Below are positions 1 through 8,544 of a stretch of DNA of 64,000 nucleotides, piece after piece (the first letter of the stretch is position 1; each line of letters begins with the position of its first letter). This DNA comes from JBAXTE01 sp963556065. GTDB lineage: Bacteria > Bacteroidota > Bacteroidia > Bacteroidales > WCHB1-69. Both the position numbers and the translations under genes were made by a program. The stretch is from positions 1 to 64,000 of the forward strand of contig CAUVYH020000004.1 in the NCBI GenBank assembly GCA_963556065.3. Reading direction: 5' to 3'. The notes under the pieces are model-generated. The model ran no database searches, had not been told where the DNA came from, and was given only the letters and a program-made list of their open reading frames with translations.

Positions 1-345
1 GCCATCGCTCAATACAACTATTTTCAGAACAATGAAGTCACCCTTGATAAGCAAACTACGGTTTGGATCAGCAAAAAAGTGTGGACCAACTTAAAAAAAC
101 ACAAAAAAAGCAATATTTCCACCAATTCCGGAGAAATGAACTTAAAATTGCTTGAATTGGTTAATAATCAGGACTACCCAATACTCATGAATGGAGAGGA
201 ATTTGCCTTAAAATCGATGTATTGCATGACCAAAGACTCCAATTCATACAAATACTGGATATTGGATGATGCAAACAATCCTTTGATTTTGAAAATGGAA
301 TTGAATTTTTCAATTGAACTTAAGGAAGTTAAATATAAAAATTAA
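1..345 (+). CDS. C-terminal part of an unknown protein (cut by window edge)
   Basis: The reading frame is open from the first base, so the true start lies outside the window; the GTG at 79 is internal to the open frame. About 114 residues are visible, rich in Lys and Asn, with no signal peptide, cysteine motif or membrane segment in this part. The end has alternating polar and hydrophobic residues (ILKMELNFSIELKEVKY), compatible with beta strands of a secreted or envelope protein. I do not recognise the family. A clear rho-independent terminator follows at 376-418, so this is the last gene of its transcript. Confidence 0.55.
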   Translation, partial: AIAQYNYFQNNEVTLDKQTTVWISKKVWTNLKKHKKSNISTNSGEMNLKLLELVNNQDYPILMNGEEFALKSMYCMTKDSNSYKYWILDDANNPLILKMELNFSIELKEVKYKN

Positions 346-375
346 TCTTCTATTACAGATACCCCCCCTTATTGG

Positions 376-418
376 CTTCTGTTTATTCTTCAACGGAGAT
401 TAAACAGAAGTTTTTTTT
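376..418 (+). terminator. Rho-independent terminator
   Basis: A perfect 10-bp inverted repeat (CTTCTGTTTA at 376-385, TAAACAGAAG at 401-410) with a 15-nt loop is followed directly by eight T. It ends the transcript of the gene entering from the left edge. Confidence 0.85.
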
Positions 419-425
419 ATCTTTG
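418..425 (+). promoter_or_regulatory. Possible Bacteroidetes -7 box (TATCTTTG)
   Basis: TATCTTTG fits the TAnnTTTG -7 element of the Bacteroidetes housekeeping sigma factor. It sits just after the terminator and about 120 nt before the next gene. The leader also has a small CCCG/CGGG hairpin near 482-500. No good -33 TTTG was seen, so the call is tentative. Confidence 0.35.
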
Positions 426-545
426 TCAAAAAAAAGATGAAAGTGATTTTTTCAACATTAATCATTTAATATTAAACGCCCCCGCTTTGAACATCGGGAG
501 ACCACAACGTGTTAAATATAAAATTTCGAAAAGAACAAAAACTTT

Positions 546-1139
546 ATGAAAAGAATAAATCAAAAGCCATTATTATTGTTGTTATTGATCACCTTTGCAG
601 GATCAGCCTTATTTGCACAAAATAAAATCGACTCCAACGACCGGGTGAATAAGTATTTCAGTCTCGAACTCGGCCCAAAAATCAATATCGGGACCACTCC
701 GGATACGCTTGCCGGAAGCGGCGGTGGAGCCATGATTGAATACGGCTGGCAAGTGAGCGGGTTTCATGGCAAAAAATGCCGTTCATTCATTTCAATTCCA
801 TTAGGTTACAGCTGGAGCGTCGACAATAAGAACCGCGAAAATAGTTTTATTCTGAATTACGGGGTTGCCATCACCCACGAACTGACCAAAGACACCAACA
901 ATGTCCCGTTTATCGGGTATGGCCTTCTCCTGAATCAATACCGGTTCGATGGAATCAAAGGAAGTATTTTCGGCCATCAGTCACGGTTTGAATTTGGCAT
1001 CAACCATTATGTTTCCCGTAAATTCGTGTTGTATGGAAAACTGGACTACAGCTACTGCCGTTTCCCTTCCCTCTATGAATCGAAAAGCAGAGCGTTGCAA
1101 CAGATAGAAATCAAATTCGGAGCAAAAATATTATTCTAA
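546..1139 (+). CDS. Small secreted outer-membrane beta-barrel-like protein
   Basis: A 197-residue protein with a clear signal peptide: MKR start, a run of Leu/Ile, and a cleavage-like site at ALFAQ near residue 25. The mature part has alternating strands with many Tyr, Phe and Gly (for example KLDYSYCRFPSLY) and ends in the aromatic residue Phe, as 8-stranded outer-membrane barrels do. The length also fits a small OmpW/OmpX-type barrel, but no specific family is recognised. It lies 14 bp upstream of hydF on the same strand and may be cotranscribed with it; a functional link to hydrogenase maturation is not evident. Confidence 0.6.
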   Translation: MKRINQKPLLLLLLITFAGSALFAQNKIDSNDRVNKYFSLELGPKINIGTTPDTLAGSGGGAMIEYGWQVSGFHGKKCRSFISIPLGYSWSVDNKNRENSFILNYGVAITHELTKDTNNVPFIGYGLLLNQYRFDGIKGSIFGHQSRFEFGINHYVSRKFVLYGKLDYSYCRFPSLYESKSRALQQIEIKFGAKILF

Positions 1140-1153
1140 CATCAATCTCAAAA

Positions 1154-2380
1154 ATGAGCAACAAAGGAAGAGATCACAAACCTCATATCGGGATTTTCGG
1201 TCGCCGAAACATTGGGAAAAGTTCACTGATAAATGCCCTATCGGGACAAGAAACCGCAATCGTTTCGGATGTTGCCGGAACCACCACGGACATGGTTAAA
1301 AAATCAATGGAAATTGAAGGCATCGGTGCCGTTGTGCTGATTGATACGGCCGGAATCGATGATGTGGGTGAATTGGGGGAAAAGCGCGTTGCCAAAACCG
1401 AAGAAGCCCTAAAAATCATTGACTTGGCCATTCTTGTCATTTCAAATAACATCATTGAAGAACCCGAATTGGATCTGATTCGAAAATTCGAAGAATACAA
1501 CACCCCATGGTTTGCCGTTCACAATAAAGAAGATCTTGTTACAATAAACAGCCAAACTACGGATTTTTTCACCTCCAGGACGAAAGACCTCATCCCGTTT
1601 AGTACCGTGGCAAAAACCGACCTGAAAGAGATCATTCAAAAAATCCAAAAGCATATTCCCGAATCCGCCTATAAAATTCCTTCCCTGATCGGCGATATCA
1701 TTCAATACGGCGATACCGTTTTGCTCATCACCCCAATCGATATTGAAGCTCCTGAGGGTCGCCTGATCTTACCGCAGGTGCAGGTAATCCGTGATATATT
1801 GGATAACGAAGGAATCGCGGTCGTGATAAAAGAACGGGAAATCGATACGTATCTAGCAAAGATGAGCCCCAAGCCTGCCCTGGTAATCACAGACAGCCAA
1901 GTGTTTTTGAAGGCGGATGCCTCCATTCCCAAAGATATTCCATTAACCAGTTTCAGTATTATTCTTGCCCGTCAGAAAGGGGATTTCAACAACTATATTA
2001 AAGGAACGCCGCATATTGACGAGCTCAAAGACGGCGATAAAGTCCTGATTCTGGAATCGTGCTCACATCATGTTTCCTGTGATGACATTGGCAGAGTGAA
2101 GATTCCAAGATGGTTGACCAATTTTACAGGAAAAAAACTTGAATTTTCCTTTGTCACCGGGTTGGATAAGTTGCCTAACATCCTCGATTACAGCATGGTG
2201 ATTCAATGTGGTGGTTGCATGGTGACCCGAAAGCAACTTCTCAACAGACTAAAACCGGCCATTGATGCCGGAATTCCTATCAGCAACTATGGAATGACCA
2301 TTGCATATTGCCATGGAATTTATAACAGAGCGGTTGCACCATTTATCAAATCCAAAGAATCATCTGTTGATTATTTATAA
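1154..2380 (+). CDS. hydF: [FeFe]-hydrogenase H-cluster maturation GTPase HydF
   Basis: HydF is the GTPase scaffold on which the 2Fe subcluster of [FeFe]-hydrogenase is built from HydE and HydG products before transfer to HydA. Seen here: the P-loop GRRNIGKS (residues 16-23), switch I TTTD (43-46), DTAG (64-67), the G4 motif NKED, and the C-terminal cluster ligands ESCSHH and CGGC. The length of 408 residues is normal for the family. The gene is intact, unlike several neighbours. It is followed after 19 bp by an aspartase gene; hyd maturase genes and an aspartase-like gene are often neighbours in anaerobes. HydE, HydG and the hydrogenase itself are not in this window. Confidence 0.95.
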   Translation: MSNKGRDHKPHIGIFGRRNIGKSSLINALSGQETAIVSDVAGTTTDMVKKSMEIEGIGAVVLIDTAGIDDVGELGEKRVAKTEEALKIIDLAILVISNNIIEEPELDLIRKFEEYNTPWFAVHNKEDLVTINSQTTDFFTSRTKDLIPFSTVAKTDLKEIIQKIQKHIPESAYKIPSLIGDIIQYGDTVLLITPIDIEAPEGRLILPQVQVIRDILDNEGIAVVIKEREIDTYLAKMSPKPALVITDSQVFLKADASIPKDIPLTSFSIILARQKGDFNNYIKGTPHIDELKDGDKVLILESCSHHVSCDDIGRVKIPRWLTNFTGKKLEFSFVTGLDKLPNILDYSMVIQCGGCMVTRKQLLNRLKPAIDAGIPISNYGMTIAYCHGIYNRAVAPFIKSKESSVDYL

Positions 2381-2399
2381 ATTGTATTAATAAAACAAG

Positions 2400-3844
2400 A
2401 TGCAAAGAGCCGAACACGATTTTATCGGAACAAAGATGATTCCCGAAGATGCCCTTTATGGGATCCATGCAGTAAGAGCACACGAAAACTTTCCGTATCT
2501 CGATCCGTTTGATATCGATTGGTATGCATGTGTTGGCACCGTTAAACTGGCGTGTTACAAAACCTACCTTCAGCTTCATGATGCAATTACGGCCAAATAC
2601 AGCGATAAACCGCCCATTCCGTTAATTGATAAAACTGTTTTAAATGCTCTGATTCTAAGCCGCCGAGGAAGTTTCACAACAAACTCATTTTGGATGGTTT
2701 ATCACCCCGTCAACCCAAGGTGGAGCAGGCACGAGCATCAATATGAACATCAACGAGATTATTGCCAATCGTGCCTTGCAAATCATAGGCAGCCAGCCCC
2801 GGAAATTATTCGGAAATTGATCCGATTGAACATGCAAACATCTACCAGTCAACGAACGACGTAATTCCAACAGCACTGAAAATTTGCACGATGCAACTTC
2901 TCAAAAAATTGGAAGTTTCCATCAATGAATTACGCCATAACGTTGAGATCAAAGAGCAGGAAGGTCGAGACTGCATCCGTATTGGCTACACTCAAATGCA
3001 GGCAGCCGTGCCGACTTCTTATGGGAAACTCTTTGCCTCTTATAGCGAAGCGCTTTCCCGAGACTGGTGGAGAGTTTCCAAATGTTTCGAACGAATTAAA
3101 GTAGTAAATATTGGCGGAAGTGCCATTGGAACCGGAATCTCCATTCCACGTTTTTTTATCATGGAAGTGATCGGGCAATTGCAGTCCATCACAAAACTTC
3201 CGGTTACCCGCAGTGAAAACATGGCGGATGCCACATCCAATCTGGATTCATTCGTTGAAGTTCATGCTATTTTAAAGTCATTGGCGGTAAACCTGGAAAA
3301 GATCACTTCCGACATCCGCCTTTTGGCTTCCGATGTGGTTGGAGAAAAGGAACTGACGATTCCGGCACGTCAGGTTGGAAGTTCAATCATGCCCGGCAAA
3401 GTCAATCCCGTGATTGCGGAATATTGCATCACCGTAGCGCACAAAGTTTATGCAAACGACCAGTTGATCAGTGGGTTATCCGCCCTTGGATGTCTGGAAC
3501 TCAACGCCTACTTGCCCGAAATAGGAAATGCCGTGTTATCATCCATAAAAATGCTCTCCAAAGCCTGCGAAAGCCTTTCGGAGTTTTTAATCAAGGGAAT
3601 TGTGTTCAACAGCGCCGTTGCGATGCAGAAGTTGTATCGGAGTCCGGCAATTACAACGGTGTTACTTCCTCATATTGGCTATCATAAGGCAACACTCTTA
3701 TCTAAAGAGATGCAGGTAAATGGAATAACCATCTTTGAAGCCAACGAAAAGCTACAGATTATCGACACAAAGACTCTCGAACGTCTCACTCAGGCCGATT
3801 ACCTGTTGCAACTCGGCTTTTCGCTGAATGACTTGAACCCGTAA
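2400..3844 (+). CDS. aspA: Aspartate ammonia-lyase (fumarase/aspartase superfamily), frameshifted
   Basis: Aspartase converts L-aspartate to fumarate and ammonia. Three frames join into one full-length protein of about 480 residues: MQRAEHDFIGTKMIPEDALYG from 2400, then QGGAGTS and MNINEIIANRAL in the next frame, then HANIYQSTNDVIPTALK and the rest to 3844. The superfamily signature GSSIMPGKVNP is present. The frame changes at about 2658-2664 (extra C, AGCCGCC) and at C4 2797-2800 (extra C), both single-base gains. The adjacent hydF suggests a shared hyd-maturation locus, but the role of aspartase there is not settled. The encoded protein sequence is well conserved on both sides of each break, which favours sequencing error over decay. 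Confidence 0.85.
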
Positions 3845-3895
3845 TATCTGAAATTAAATACGGTTCAGACAAATCAACAAACACTATATAAAAGA

Positions 3896-4189
3896 CTATG
3901 AATTAGTGATTTGCTTTTTATTTGCCTTAATATAATGATAATACAAAACGAGATCAGTCGTAACTAAGAGCATATTCAACAAATACAGATAAGTCACGAT
4001 ATCGTAGTGATATAAAACTTTATGAACAATCCCCATCGCATACCCAAAAATCAATAATATCATAAAAACAGGACTTTTCCCGATGACTACTTTTGTGCGA
4101 AGAGCCTTGATGATTGAAATCGGCCAACTGCAGGCAAAGCAAACTAACATAAGTACTTCAAAAATACTAAAATTGACATTCGCTAACAT
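3896..4189 (-). CDS. Small integral membrane protein, PQ-loop-like
   Basis: A 97-residue protein with three predicted membrane segments (around residues 8-25, 38-55 and 63-85) and a short Lys-rich tail. The sequence FACSWPISIIKALRTK...GKS resembles the short Bacteroidetes membrane proteins related to PQ-loop/SemiSWEET half transporters, where a W-P near the end of the first helix is followed by a GKS turn. No substrate can be inferred. It stands alone on the minus strand between aspA and an M16 protease gene; the ATG at 4189 has no strong ribosome binding site. Confidence 0.55.
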   Translation of the reverse strand: MLANVNFSIFEVLMLVCFACSWPISIIKALRTKVVIGKSPVFMILLIFGYAMGIVHKVLYHYDIVTYLYLLNMLLVTTDLVLYYHYIKANKKQITNS

Positions 4190-4396
4190 AACTATTTTTT
4201 TTTACAAACCTTATTATTAATGTATTACCAAGCAAAAAAGATACGAATATACCCTCTCATATTCCAACGCTTTTCAGGCATCAAAGGTATGATTATTTTT
4301 TGTGCAAATAAAACGAAATCATTCAATCTTAAGAATTGAAAGGAATATTCTTCGAACATTTTTTCATCTTCCATTATGCTTTTTGTCAAAAAATCA

Positions 4397-4426
4397 TTTG
4401 AATTCAACCCAAATTTATTAAGTTTG
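4397..4426 (+). promoter_or_regulatory. Promoter of the M16 protease gene
   Basis: TTTG (4397-4400) and TAAGTTTG (4419-4426) match the Bacteroidetes -33/-7 boxes with an 18-bp spacer, about 35 bp before the start codon of the M16 protease gene. Confidence 0.5.
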
Positions 4427-4461
4427 TGCTTTCTTGAATTATAAATTAAACAAATAACAAC

Positions 4462-7362
4462 ATGAATCGAAGAATTATCCTTGCCCTTGTGCTGTTTTTA
4501 AGTACCTCGGCGCTATTTGCGCAGAAAAAGTACACTTATCAGACCGTCCCGAACGATCCGCTGAAAACCCGAATTTATACGCTAGATAACGGTTTGACCG
4601 TATTTATCTCCGAAAACAAGGAGGCCCCCAGAGTCCAGACCTATGTCGGCGTAAGAGCCGGAAGCAAGAATGATCCGGCAGAAACCACCGGATTGGCGCA
4701 CTATTTCGAGCACATGATGTTCAAAGGAACTTCCCATTTCGGTACTACCGACTGGATTAAGGAAAAACCTATGATTCAAGGCATTGAAGATTTGTTTGAA
4801 ATTTATCGCAACGAAAAGGATGATGCCAAACGTGCAGAAATATATAAAAAAATTGACAGCCTTTCGTATGAAGCTTCTAAACTTGCCATTCCCAACGAAT
4901 ACGACAAGTTGATGAAAGCCATCGGTTCGCAGGGAACGAACGCCGGAACTTCAAACGACTACACCATGTATATCGAAAACGTGCCTTCGAATCAGGTGAG
5001 GAATTGGGCCACAATTCAGGCAGACCGCTTTAATGAGAACGTTTTGAGACTGTTCCATACCGAACTCGAAACCGTGTATGAAGAAAAGAATATGTCGTTG
5101 ACCAAAGACAGTCGCAAGATGAACGAAACCATGTTCAAATTGCTCTATCCCAACCATCCCTACGGAAAACAAACCACCTTGGGAGAAGCCGAACATTTGA
5201 AAAACCCTTCGATGAAAAACATCCGTGCATTTTTTGCAAAATACTATGTTCCCAACAACATGGCCGTAGTCCTTGTGGGAGATGTAAATGCTGATGAAAC
5301 CATTAAAATCATTGACGAAACTTTTGGAAAACTGAAATCTTCTCCGGTTCCTGAACTCACCTTTACCAAAGAAAAACCGATTGATGCACCCATCGAACAG
5401 GATGTCATCGGGTTGGATGCTGAAAACATGCTTATTGCTTACCGTTTCGACGGAGTAAATAGTCCTGATGCCATGATGATTACGCTGATTGATGAAATCC
5501 TATCCAATGGAAAAGCAGGTTTGATCGACTTGGATATCAACCAGAAACAGAAAGCGCTGGATGCAGGTTCATCGGCTTATATTCTGAATGACTACTCTTC
5601 CCTGATTTTATCGGCTTCCCCCAAAGAAAACCAGACTCTGGCAGACTTAAAAATACTTTTGCTCGATGAAATCGCCAAACTTAAAAAAGGAGATTTTCCC
5701 GATTGGCTGGTTGATGCCGCCATCAACAATCTGAAATTAAGAGAAATCAAACGATATGAAACGATCCAAGGACAGGCTTCTGCCCTTGTTAACTCATTCT
5801 TAAACAGAACTCCTTGGCAAAAGAAAATTCAATATCTTGATGAATTAAAGAAAATCACCAAACAAAACATCATTGATTTTGCCAACAAAAGCCTCAACAA
5901 TAATTATGTAGTGGTAAACAAACGTCAGGGAAAACCAGCGGATATCGCCAAAGTATCGAAACCTAAAATCACGCCGATCGTAATCAACAGAAATGCTGAA
6001 TCCGTTTTGATGAAACAGATTAAAGGGGCGAAAGTCATTGAAATTGAACCTGTTTTTGTCGATTACAACAAAGAACTGGTGAAACTGAATTCAAAAAGCA
6101 ATGTTGAAATTCTATACACCCAAAATAAGGATAACAATACCTTTTCGCTATACTACTACTTTAAAATGGGAACTTTACAGGATAAAAACCTGAAACTTGC
6201 AGCTTCGTATCTCCCCTATCTGGGCACTTCAAAAATGTCTGCGGAGGATATTCAAAACAATTTTTACAAGTTAGCCTGTAACTTCTCCGTTTCATCAAAC
6301 GATAAAGAAACCTACATCTCGATATCCGGATTAAGCGAAAATATGGTGAAGGCCATCGTACTGACTGAATCAATTCTTGCCGATATGCAGCCCAACAAAG
6401 AGGCGCTTGCAAATATGATCACCGATATCACCAAAGAACGTAAAAACGCCAAACTCAATCAACAGCAGAATTTCAACAAACTGGTTAGTTATGCTACGTA
6501 TGGGCCAAATTCTCCAGAAAAATACATCCATTCCGAAGCAGAACTTAATGCGTTAACTCCCGAAATGCTGATCAACACGATTAAAAACCTGATGACCTAT
6601 CAGCACTCTATTTTGTATTACGGCACCGAAAAACCGGCGGATATCACCAACATTATCAATACGCACCACAAGGTGATGAGAACTTTGAAAAAACCGGAAA
6701 TCCTTTCCCGATTCGTGGCTCAAAACACCGACAAAAGCAAGGTTTATTTTGTGAATTACGACGCCAAACAATCGTATATCCAACAGATTATCAAAAGCGT
6801 TCCCTTCGACATGAGCTTAACTTCTGCCATTTCATTGTTCAACAGCTACTTCGGAGGCAGCATGAACGCCATCGTATTCCAGGAACTGAGAGAAAAACGC
6901 TCGTTGGCCTATACCGCCAGAGCCACCTTCCAAACACCGAACGAACCCAATGAAAACTATATCAACAATGCATTTATCGCCACTCAAAACGACAAAGTGA
7001 TTGATGCCTTTGATGCATACAACGAACTCTACAACAATGTTCCTCAAAGCGAACTTTCGTTTAATCTGGCCAAAGAGGGCATCCTCAACAAAATCAGGAC
7101 CGAACGGATTGCCAAAATGAACATTATCTGGAACTACCTCAACAACCAAAAAATGGGATACACCACCGATTACCGCAAAGATATTTTCATTAAAGTCCCG
7201 GGAATGAAAATGCAGGACGTGGTTGATTTTGCCAACAAATACCTGAAAGACAAACCCAAAACTTATCTGATCTTAGGAAACGAAAAAGATTTCGATTTCA
7301 AGGCCCTCAGCAAATACGGCGAAGTGATCAGACTGACCCAAGAGGATATTTTTGGATATTAA
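4462..7362 (+). CDS. Secreted M16-family zinc metallopeptidase (insulinase-like)
   Basis: A 966-residue protease with a signal peptide ending around residue 21 (SALFAQ), so it acts in the periplasm or envelope. The M16 inverted zinc motif HYFEH (H80, E83, H84) is intact, and the distal glutamate ligand fits ETVYEEKN about 80 residues later. The rest holds the repeated M16 domains, including REKRSLAYTARA in the second half, which corresponds to the substrate-binding R/Y segment of the non-catalytic half. The length is that of the large single-chain M16 proteins common in Bacteroidetes. It has its own promoter (4397-4426) and terminator (7415-7450), so it is a single-gene transcript. The likely role is degradation of peptides taken up through the outer membrane. 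Confidence 0.92.
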   Translation: MNRRIILALVLFLSTSALFAQKKYTYQTVPNDPLKTRIYTLDNGLTVFISENKEAPRVQTYVGVRAGSKNDPAETTGLAHYFEHMMFKGTSHFGTTDWIKEKPMIQGIEDLFEIYRNEKDDAKRAEIYKKIDSLSYEASKLAIPNEYDKLMKAIGSQGTNAGTSNDYTMYIENVPSNQVRNWATIQADRFNENVLRLFHTELETVYEEKNMSLTKDSRKMNETMFKLLYPNHPYGKQTTLGEAEHLKNPSMKNIRAFFAKYYVPNNMAVVLVGDVNADETIKIIDETFGKLKSSPVPELTFTKEKPIDAPIEQDVIGLDAENMLIAYRFDGVNSPDAMMITLIDEILSNGKAGLIDLDINQKQKALDAGSSAYILNDYSSLILSASPKENQTLADLKILLLDEIAKLKKGDFPDWLVDAAINNLKLREIKRYETIQGQASALVNSFLNRTPWQKKIQYLDELKKITKQNIIDFANKSLNNNYVVVNKRQGKPADIAKVSKPKITPIVINRNAESVLMKQIKGAKVIEIEPVFVDYNKELVKLNSKSNVEILYTQNKDNNTFSLYYYFKMGTLQDKNLKLAASYLPYLGTSKMSAEDIQNNFYKLACNFSVSSNDKETYISISGLSENMVKAIVLTESILADMQPNKEALANMITDITKERKNAKLNQQQNFNKLVSYATYGPNSPEKYIHSEAELNALTPEMLINTIKNLMTYQHSILYYGTEKPADITNIINTHHKVMRTLKKPEILSRFVAQNTDKSKVYFVNYDAKQSYIQQIIKSVPFDMSLTSAISLFNSYFGGSMNAIVFQELREKRSLAYTARATFQTPNEPNENYINNAFIATQNDKVIDAFDAYNELYNNVPQSELSFNLAKEGILNKIRTERIAKMNIIWNYLNNQKMGYTTDYRKDIFIKVPGMKMQDVVDFANKYLKDKPKTYLILGNEKDFDFKALSKYGEVIRLTQEDIFGY

Positions 7363-7414
7363 AGAGTCGAAAGGCCTTAAAGGCTAAAGGCCATAAAGGC
7401 TATAACGAATAGAG

Positions 7415-7450
7415 AAAAGGCACTGCAACTTTAGATTGTGGTGCTTTTTT
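7415..7450 (+). terminator. Rho-independent terminator of the M16 gene
   Basis: AAAAGGCACTGCAA (from 7415) pairs with TTGTGGTGCTTTTTT (ending about 7450), with a few G-U pairs, a 7-nt loop and a T tract. Just upstream (7370-7402) are short direct repeats of AAAGGC. Confidence 0.75.
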
Positions 7451-7603
7451 TCATATCAAATTTCCGGATTCTTTCCTTTTGAAAGTTCCTGCTATATTCA
7501 ATGAGCGAAAGGAATTCTGATAAAAAAACGAGGATGTCGGGCTTTCCGTTTCAATTTTTTAGCTCATTGCTCACTAAAACAAAATACACTATTCATCATG
7601 CTG

Positions 7604-8197
7604 CTAAAAATAACGAACAGCACGTACGGATATTTGCCATTGCTTAACCATGGTGCTAGGATCATAATTGTCCTTAAATATTTGAGCCCAAGCAGACATC
7701 GCTTGGTACTCACTGGAACTCCAATAAATAAAATCGGAAAAATTACCAATTGCCACTCGATTGATATATAATTTATTCAAATCACATTTTGATGGCAAAC
7801 ACCAATCACTATAACCATCGATAACCAAATCGGCACACACTTTTGCTGCGTAATACCCAGAACCTTGACGAGCAATGATTAAATCTGTGTTTTGGGCTCC
7901 CTTTCCTATTGCTGTAGCCGTTACATTAGTGGTGGTATTGCTTCCATTATTCCATTGTATTTCTTTAACTTGATCGTATGGGGCAGCAATTATTCCATGA
8001 AATTCTCCCTCAATATAACCAGGGTCACCTAGCTGCAAAACATAAGCAATCTTGCCACCTTGATAATTTGTTCCAATTAGCGATGTTGTTGGTAAAGCAT
8101 TTGCCTTATCCTCTTTTTTACAACCAATCGAAAAAATTATCAATATGCCAATTAACTCAAGTAGGATTTTTTTTATAGTAAATTTCATATTATTCAA
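7604..8197 (-). CDS. Lipoprotein with an Lcl-type (DUF1566-like) C-terminal domain
   Basis: A 197-residue protein with an SPII lipobox FSIGC near residue 26, so it is probably anchored in the envelope. The mature part has the layout of Bacteroidetes DUF1566/Lcl C-terminal-domain lipoproteins: GGKIAYVL at the start, a GIIAAP segment, IGKGAQNTDLII, ADLVIDGYSDWCLPSKCDLNKLY, and a final YWSSSEY with an R-A-V-R end. These residues are the well-conserved core of the family. Members are surface or adhesin-like lipoproteins of mostly unknown function. It is monocistronic on the minus strand. Confidence 0.75.
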   Translation of the reverse strand: MNNMKFTIKKILLELIGILIIFSIGCKKEDKANALPTTSLIGTNYQGGKIAYVLQLGDPGYIEGEFHGIIAAPYDQVKEIQWNNGSNTTTNVTATAIGKGAQNTDLIIARQGSGYYAAKVCADLVIDGYSDWCLPSKCDLNKLYINRVAIGNFSDFIYWSSSEYQAMSAWAQIFKDNYDPSTMVKQWQISVRAVRYF

Positions 8198-8544
8198 GTA
8201 TTATTAGGTAAGTGCAACGAAAACGTCAAACTTAGAACTTGCAAAGTAAAAAAAGAATCAGCGTTTTACCAACAAACCATTAAAATTATTTTGAATTCCT
8301 ATGGGTTTATAACATTTTTAAGGATGTTGTTTACTCTATCATAAACATAAAGGCCTGCGGTTATAAAAACAATAGTCGAAAAAATCTGACCATCTCAACA
8401 TAAAGTCACAACTGATAATATTGTTATAATATTCAATACTTATTTTGCAACATTTTTTTAACCTCTTCGGAGCCCAATTCTGTGGCTCTTCTTAATTACA
8501 AAGAAAAAGCCACGTTTTAATCGGCATATTCTTCTCATTCCAGC
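8198..8544. other. Intergenic region, 347 bp, AT-rich
   Basis: No ORF with support on either strand. The minus strand must hold the end of the T9SS gene transcript and the promoter of the downstream lipoprotein gene. A weak hairpin, AAGAGCCAC/GTGGCTCTT-like, is visible at about 8463-8513. Nothing else is recognised. Confidence 0.4.

Noticed and set aside
4225..4407. 60-codon minus-strand ORF before the M16 gene
   Set aside because: It overlaps the M16 promoter region, has no recognisable features and no ribosome binding site; taken as chance.
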